Source: an uncultured Alistipes sp. (GTDB lineage: Bacteria; Bacteroidota; Bacteroidia; Bacteroidales; Rikenellaceae). Taken from it: a stretch of DNA of 9,942 nucleotides. The translations under genes and the position numbers were made by a program. The stretch is taken from assembly GCA_904502005.1 (NCBI GenBank), contig CAJGDC010000058.1, positions 1-9,942 of the forward strand, in the 5' to 3' direction. Below, one piece after another: positions 6,892 to 9,942 of the stretch. The notes below the pieces were generated by a model. It ran no database searches, was not told the origin of the DNA, and saw only the letters and a list, made by a program, of their open reading frames with translations. Position 1 is the stretch's first letter. Each line of letters begins with the position of its first letter.

Positions 6892-7446
6892 TTATAGTAA
6901 TTTCTTCTTTACAACCGCGGGATTTCCGGCAGCCATGCAGTCGTCTGGAATATCCTTGGTTACAACGCTGCCGGCAGCAATGATGCAACGGTCGCCAATT
7001 GTAACTCCAGGGCAGATTGTAACGCTACCGCCAATCCAGCAATCGTCGCCAATCTTTATCGGCATGCCTGTCTCAATAGGTTTACGACGCTCAAGGTAGT
7101 TGATTGGGTGTTGGGGTGTGTAGAACCCGCAGTTTGGACCAATCTTGGTGTAGTTGCCGATTGTTATTCCTCCAGAGTCAAGGAATGTGCAATTCTTATT
7201 TATAAAGCTGTGTTCACCAACCTTTATTGTAAATCCTACATCGCAGTAGAAAGGTACGGAGATGGTAGAACTCTCGGGCATATCTGGTATTAGCTCGCGC
7301 AACACCTTGGGAAACTCAGGGTCGCGGCGCGTCATGTTATTTAGACGGACAAGAATCTCTTTACTACGCCCAAAGGCGGCGTTGACCTCCGGATCGTGAA
7401 AGTTGTAAAGTTCACCCGTCAGCATTTTTTCTAGTTCACTCTTCAT
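6892..7446 (-). CDS. Maltose/galactoside-type O-acetyltransferase (hexapeptide-repeat family)
   Basis: A 184-aa acetyl-CoA-dependent O-acetyltransferase of the Maa/LacA/NodL group, expected to be a cytoplasmic trimer with a left-handed beta-helix. The N-terminal Mac domain is clear (SELEKMLTGELYNFHDPEV, residues 3-21). Hexapeptide repeats run from about residue 60 to 172, for example GGITIGNYTKIGPN and PGVTIGDRCIIAAGSVV, and end in the family signature AAGNPAVV. His113 in YTPQHPI is the expected catalytic His. The natural acceptor sugar cannot be read from the sequence. It is separated from malQ by four other genes, so a shared maltose role is not implied. It is the first gene of a probable pair with ruvA and is divergent from recQ. 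Confidence 0.92.
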   Translation of the reverse strand: MKSELEKMLTGELYNFHDPEVNAAFGRSKEILVRLNNMTRRDPEFPKVLRELIPDMPESSTISVPFYCDVGFTIKVGEHSFINKNCTFLDSGGITIGNYTKIGPNCGFYTPQHPINYLERRKPIETGMPIKIGDDCWIGGSVTICPGVTIGDRCIIAAGSVVTKDIPDDCMAAGNPAVVKKKLL

Positions 7447-7465
7447 AGTTCCAGTTTTTTCACGA

Positions 7466-7473
7466 CAAAGTTA
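7466..7473 (-). promoter_or_regulatory. Candidate -7 box for the acetyltransferase-ruvA operon
   Basis: TAACTTTG on the minus strand matches TAnnTTTG exactly and lies 19 nt before the ATG at 7446. The region where a -33 element would lie is T rich but lacks a clear TTG. The leader would be about 13-15 nt. Confidence 0.6.
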
Positions 7474-7514
7474 ATATTTTTGTTGGAAAAATAGTCTATC
7501 AGTAAAAAAAAGTG

Positions 7515-7522
7515 TAATTTAG
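7515..7522 (+). promoter_or_regulatory. Weak candidate -7 box for recQ
   Basis: TAATTTAG differs from TAnnTTTG at one of the six fixed positions and has no TTG at 19-nt spacing. It ends 6 nt before the ATG at 7529, so the transcript would be nearly leaderless. It is the best match in the 82-bp divergent region. Confidence 0.3.
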
Positions 7523-7528
7523 CGACCG

Positions 7529-9460
7529 ATGAAGGAGAAGTTGCTGTCAATACTCAAGCAATATTGGGGCTATGAGAGCTTCCGAGAGTCGCAGTATGAG
7601 ATTATCTCGTCTGTGCTTTCGGGACGAGATACCCTTGCCCTTATGCCTACAGGTGGCGGTAAATCAATAACTTATCAACTTCCGACACTCGCCTCGGAGG
7701 GGTTGTGTGTCGTTATTACGCCACTTATTGCACTGATGAAGGACCAGGTTGATAGGTTGCGACAGCGAGGTATCTCGGCAGTAGCTATTCATTCAGGACT
7801 CTCGCGTCGTAAGATTGATATAGCTCTTGATAATTGTGTCTATGGAGATGTGAAGTTTCTCTACGTTGCCCCTGAACGACTCAATTCAGATATTTTTCGC
7901 CTGCGTGCAAGGCGAATGAATATCTCGCTCATTGCTGTAGATGAGGCGCACTGTATCTCGCAGTGGGGCTACGACTTCCGACCCGCATATTTGCACATCA
8001 AAACGCTGAGAGAGATGCATCCGGATACTCCGGTGCTGGCTCTAACTGCCTCAGCGACGGAGAGGGTTGCTGAGGATATTATGGAAAACCTAGACTTCGC
8101 TGAGCCGCATACAATCCGTAGCTCCTTTGCTCGTCCAAATCTGAGTTATGTGGTTAGAAAAGTTGAGGACAAAGAGGAGCAACTTATGCGCGTGATAGAT
8201 AGCGTGGCAGGAAGTGGTATAGTCTATGTTCGTAAGCGAGAGACAGCAGAGAGCCTTTGTGAGTTTCTGAAGGAGCAGGGTGTTAGCGCATCGTTTTATC
8301 ATGGAGGGCTGCCTAACGAAGAACGCTCTATTCGTCAGGATGAGTGGGTGAGCGGTAAGGTGCGCATTATGGTGGCTACAAATGCCTTCGGTATGGGTAT
8401 TGATAAGGCGGATGTACGATTTGTTGTCCACTATACTATGAGTGACTCAATGGAGAGTTACTATCAGGAGGCGGGTCGTGCAGGTCGTGATGGAGAGCGA
8501 AGTTATGCGATGCTGATGGTGGCGCCTAATGACTACAAGATTCTTAGTCAGCGCGTTGAGGGTAATTTCCCTCCGATAGAGCAGGTAAAGAGTATTTACG
8601 AGAAGATTTGTGCATATCTAATGATTGCTATCGGCGATGGCGCCGGTAACTCCTATATATTTAATATTCAGGATTTTTGTAGACGAGAACGTCTCTTTCC
8701 GGCTACAGTTCTTGGTGCGATAGATTTACTTGACCGTAACGAATATATCTCCTATATTGAGGTGGCGGATAACCCTGCAAGAATGATTTTTAGGGTTGGC
8801 CGTGACGACTTGTATAGGTATCAGATGAGTGCAAACGTTGAACGTGTAGTGCGAACAATGTTGCGCATGTACAATGGACTGTTTACTGAGTTTAGGGCGA
8901 TTGACGAGGAGGTTGTGGCGGCGGCATGCGAGATGTCAAGGGAGCAGGTGCATCAAGTACTCCGAGAACTATGGCGTAGTCAGATTATACGCTATGTGCC
9001 GGCAAATAGCTCGCCGATGATATATATGCAAGAGGAGCGTCTGCCTGTAGAGTCGTTGTATATATCTCCAAAGAGTTATGGTTATCGTAAGGAGCAGATG
9101 ATTGGTAGGTTGCGTTCTATGGTTGAGTATGCTGAGAATCGAGATATATGCCGCAGTGTGATAATCTCAAAACATTTTGGTGACAGTGGCGCTACGGAGT
9201 GTGGCTGTTGTGATATTTGCCTTGCTAAAAAGCGCAAGCAGAGTAGGGAGGCTGTTGAGAAGCTTGAGCAGGATGTAGAGTGTCAGATTGTTGAGGCACT
9301 TAAGGATGGGGAGCTGACTCTGCGCCAAATTGCTCGAGCTGTTGCAGCGTCGCCAGAGAGCGTAACAGATGCACTGTATCGTTTGGTTGAGAGTGGTAAG
9401 ATTGCTATCAAAAAGCCAGACATATTTTATACCATACCGACAGGGGGTCGGAAAGGGTAA
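7529..9460 (+). CDS. recQ: RecQ-family ATP-dependent DNA helicase
   Basis: A 3'-to-5' DNA helicase of genome maintenance, 643 aa. The core (1 to about 340) shows motif 0 (FRESQ), Walker A PTGGGKS with Lys45, DEAHCISQWGYDFRP (DEAH at 138-141), LTASAT, and motifs V-VI FGMGIDKADVRFVVHY and QEAGRAGRDG (313-322). The zinc site is present: Cys541, Cys558, Cys561 and Cys564 (ECGCCDIC) match the C-(x)n-CxxCxxC ligands of E. coli RecQ, with an extra Cys560. In E. coli this site follows the core directly; here about 200 residues, partly winged-helix-like, come first. No HRDC domain is recognisable. The last 60 residues (about 585-637: LTLRQIARAVAASPESV, RLVESGKIAIKK) look like another winged helix. Arg codons include AGA and AGG, unlike the decarboxylase gene, consistent with lower expression. 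Confidence 0.95.
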   Translation: MKEKLLSILKQYWGYESFRESQYEIISSVLSGRDTLALMPTGGGKSITYQLPTLASEGLCVVITPLIALMKDQVDRLRQRGISAVAIHSGLSRRKIDIALDNCVYGDVKFLYVAPERLNSDIFRLRARRMNISLIAVDEAHCISQWGYDFRPAYLHIKTLREMHPDTPVLALTASATERVAEDIMENLDFAEPHTIRSSFARPNLSYVVRKVEDKEEQLMRVIDSVAGSGIVYVRKRETAESLCEFLKEQGVSASFYHGGLPNEERSIRQDEWVSGKVRIMVATNAFGMGIDKADVRFVVHYTMSDSMESYYQEAGRAGRDGERSYAMLMVAPNDYKILSQRVEGNFPPIEQVKSIYEKICAYLMIAIGDGAGNSYIFNIQDFCRRERLFPATVLGAIDLLDRNEYISYIEVADNPARMIFRVGRDDLYRYQMSANVERVVRTMLRMYNGLFTEFRAIDEEVVAAACEMSREQVHQVLRELWRSQIIRYVPANSSPMIYMQEERLPVESLYISPKSYGYRKEQMIGRLRSMVEYAENRDICRSVIISKHFGDSGATECGCCDICLAKKRKQSREAVEKLEQDVECQIVEALKDGELTLRQIARAVAASPESVTDALYRLVESGKIAIKKPDIFYTIPTGGRKG

Positions 9461-9549
9461 TCAAGTGGCTCAAATCGCCTAAAAATAGGCAATAATCGAA
9501 AGTTTTAACCGTTTATTTAGTAAAAGTAGCGAAAAGATTGAGGGCAAAA
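9461..9549. other. Intergenic region between recQ and gyrA
   Basis: This AT-rich stretch has no open frame of note. A short GCCTA-AAAA-TAGGC hairpin (9477-9490) lies 16 nt after the recQ stop but lacks a T tract, so it is a poor terminator. Read-through of recQ towards gyrA is possible. TAGCGAAAA (9527-9535) is the left arm of an inverted repeat that ends in the gyrA -7 box. Confidence 0.5.
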
Positions 9550-9580
9550 TTGCTTAAATCAAAAATTTTCGCTATTTTTG
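9550..9580 (+). promoter_or_regulatory. Promoter of gyrA
   Basis: A -33 element TTGC (9550-9553) is followed after exactly 19 nt by TATTTTTG (9573-9580), a perfect TAnnTTTG box, then CGCG. Spacing and downstream bases match the lipoprotein operon promoter. The leader to the ATG at 9620 would be about 33 nt. The AAGGA at 9593-9597 is too far from the start to act as a ribosome binding site. Confidence 0.82.
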
Positions 9581-9619
9581 CGCGTGTTATTTAAGGAAAT
9601 TAGAACTTAAACTTATATT

Positions 9620-9942
9620 ATGGAATTGGAAGAAATGAATAAGGGTCTTGTCGGCAGAATCGATAAAGTGAATATCGAGGAGCAGATGAAGACCGCCTAC
9701 ATCAACTATTCGATGTCGGTAATCGTCTCTCGTGCATTGCCTGATGTGCGAGATGGACTTAAGCCGGTGCACCGCCGTATCCTCTTTGATATGAGCGAGC
9801 ATCTGCATCTGTATCATGACAAGGAGACACGTAAGTCAGCCCGTATCGTGGGAGACGTGTTGGGTAAGTTCCACCCACATGGTGACTCTTCAGTTTATGA
9901 TGCTATGTGTCGTATGGCTCAGGATTGGGCTATGCGTTATCC
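9620..9942 (+). CDS. gyrA: DNA gyrase subunit A, 3'-partial
   Basis: N-terminal 107 codons of the gyrase A subunit, which cuts and rejoins DNA to introduce negative supercoils with GyrB. After a short acidic start (MELEEMNKG) come the family blocks YSMSVIVSRALPDVRDG, LKPVHRRILFDM, RKSARIVGDVLGKFHPHGDS and the start of the winged-helix active-site region. The catalytic Tyr lies beyond the window end. The quinolone-resistance region keeps Ser90 (E. coli Ser83) and Asp94 (E. coli Asp87), the susceptible-type residues; Ser91 stands where E. coli has Ala84. The stretch EHLHLYHDKET replaces the more usual ELG...YK segment. ParC is the alternative; the ATG context, spacing and the GDSSVYDAM block fit GyrA better, but the C-terminal half would be needed for certainty. 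Confidence 0.9.
   Translation, partial: MELEEMNKGLVGRIDKVNIEEQMKTAYINYSMSVIVSRALPDVRDGLKPVHRRILFDMSEHLHLYHDKETRKSARIVGDVLGKFHPHGDSSVYDAMCRMAQDWAMRY

Noticed and set aside
9477..9490. recQ terminator
   Set aside because: The 5-bp stem is short and no T tract follows.
9587..9817. Minus-strand open frame of 76 codons overlapping the gyrA start
   Set aside because: It lies opposite a clearly conserved gyrA frame and encodes no recognisable protein.

Overview
The window looks like chromosomal DNA from a member of the Bacteroidota, most likely order Bacteroidales. Three things point there. Upstream regions carry the -7 box TAnnTTTG, twice with a TTG-type -33 element exactly 19 nt upstream, and show no convincing Shine-Dalgarno sequences. 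Two lipoproteins have an acidic stretch after the lipidated Cys. The gene content also fits: a Na+-pumping decarboxylase beta subunit, a DPE2-type 4-alpha-glucanotransferase and paired FKBP-like lipoproteins. Genus cannot be decided from the sequence alone.

Layout, left to right. (1) 3-1154, plus strand: the 3' part of a sodium-ion-translocating decarboxylase beta subunit, whose true start lies before the window, closed by a perfect 16-bp hairpin terminator. (2) 1382-3829, plus: a two-CBM20 4-alpha-glucanotransferase (malQ) with its own promoter. (3) 3830-4041: a convergent intergenic region with one terminator for each side, plus short repeats. (4) 4042-6234, minus: a two-gene operon of FKBP-like lipoproteins with a clear promoter overlapping the end of ruvA. 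(5) 6280-7446, minus: ruvA and, upstream of it, a maltose/galactoside-type O-acetyltransferase, probably co-transcribed. (6) 7447-7528: an 82-bp divergent promoter region. (7) 7529-9460, plus: a RecQ-family helicase with an atypical C-terminal layout. (8) 9620 to the window end, plus: the first 107 codons of gyrA, preceded by a good promoter embedded in dyad symmetry.

The genes do not form one pathway. The decarboxylase subunit would convert decarboxylation energy into a Na+ gradient, MalQ handles maltose and malto-oligosaccharides in the cytoplasm, and RuvA, RecQ and GyrA act on DNA recombination and topology. The least-characterised part is the FKBP-like lipoprotein pair. The larger protein appears to hold two degenerate FKBP folds joined by an acidic linker, with a tyrosine-rich insertion in the loop that would overhang the prolyl isomerase pocket. 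I see no phage, insertion sequence, CRISPR array, tRNA or rRNA.
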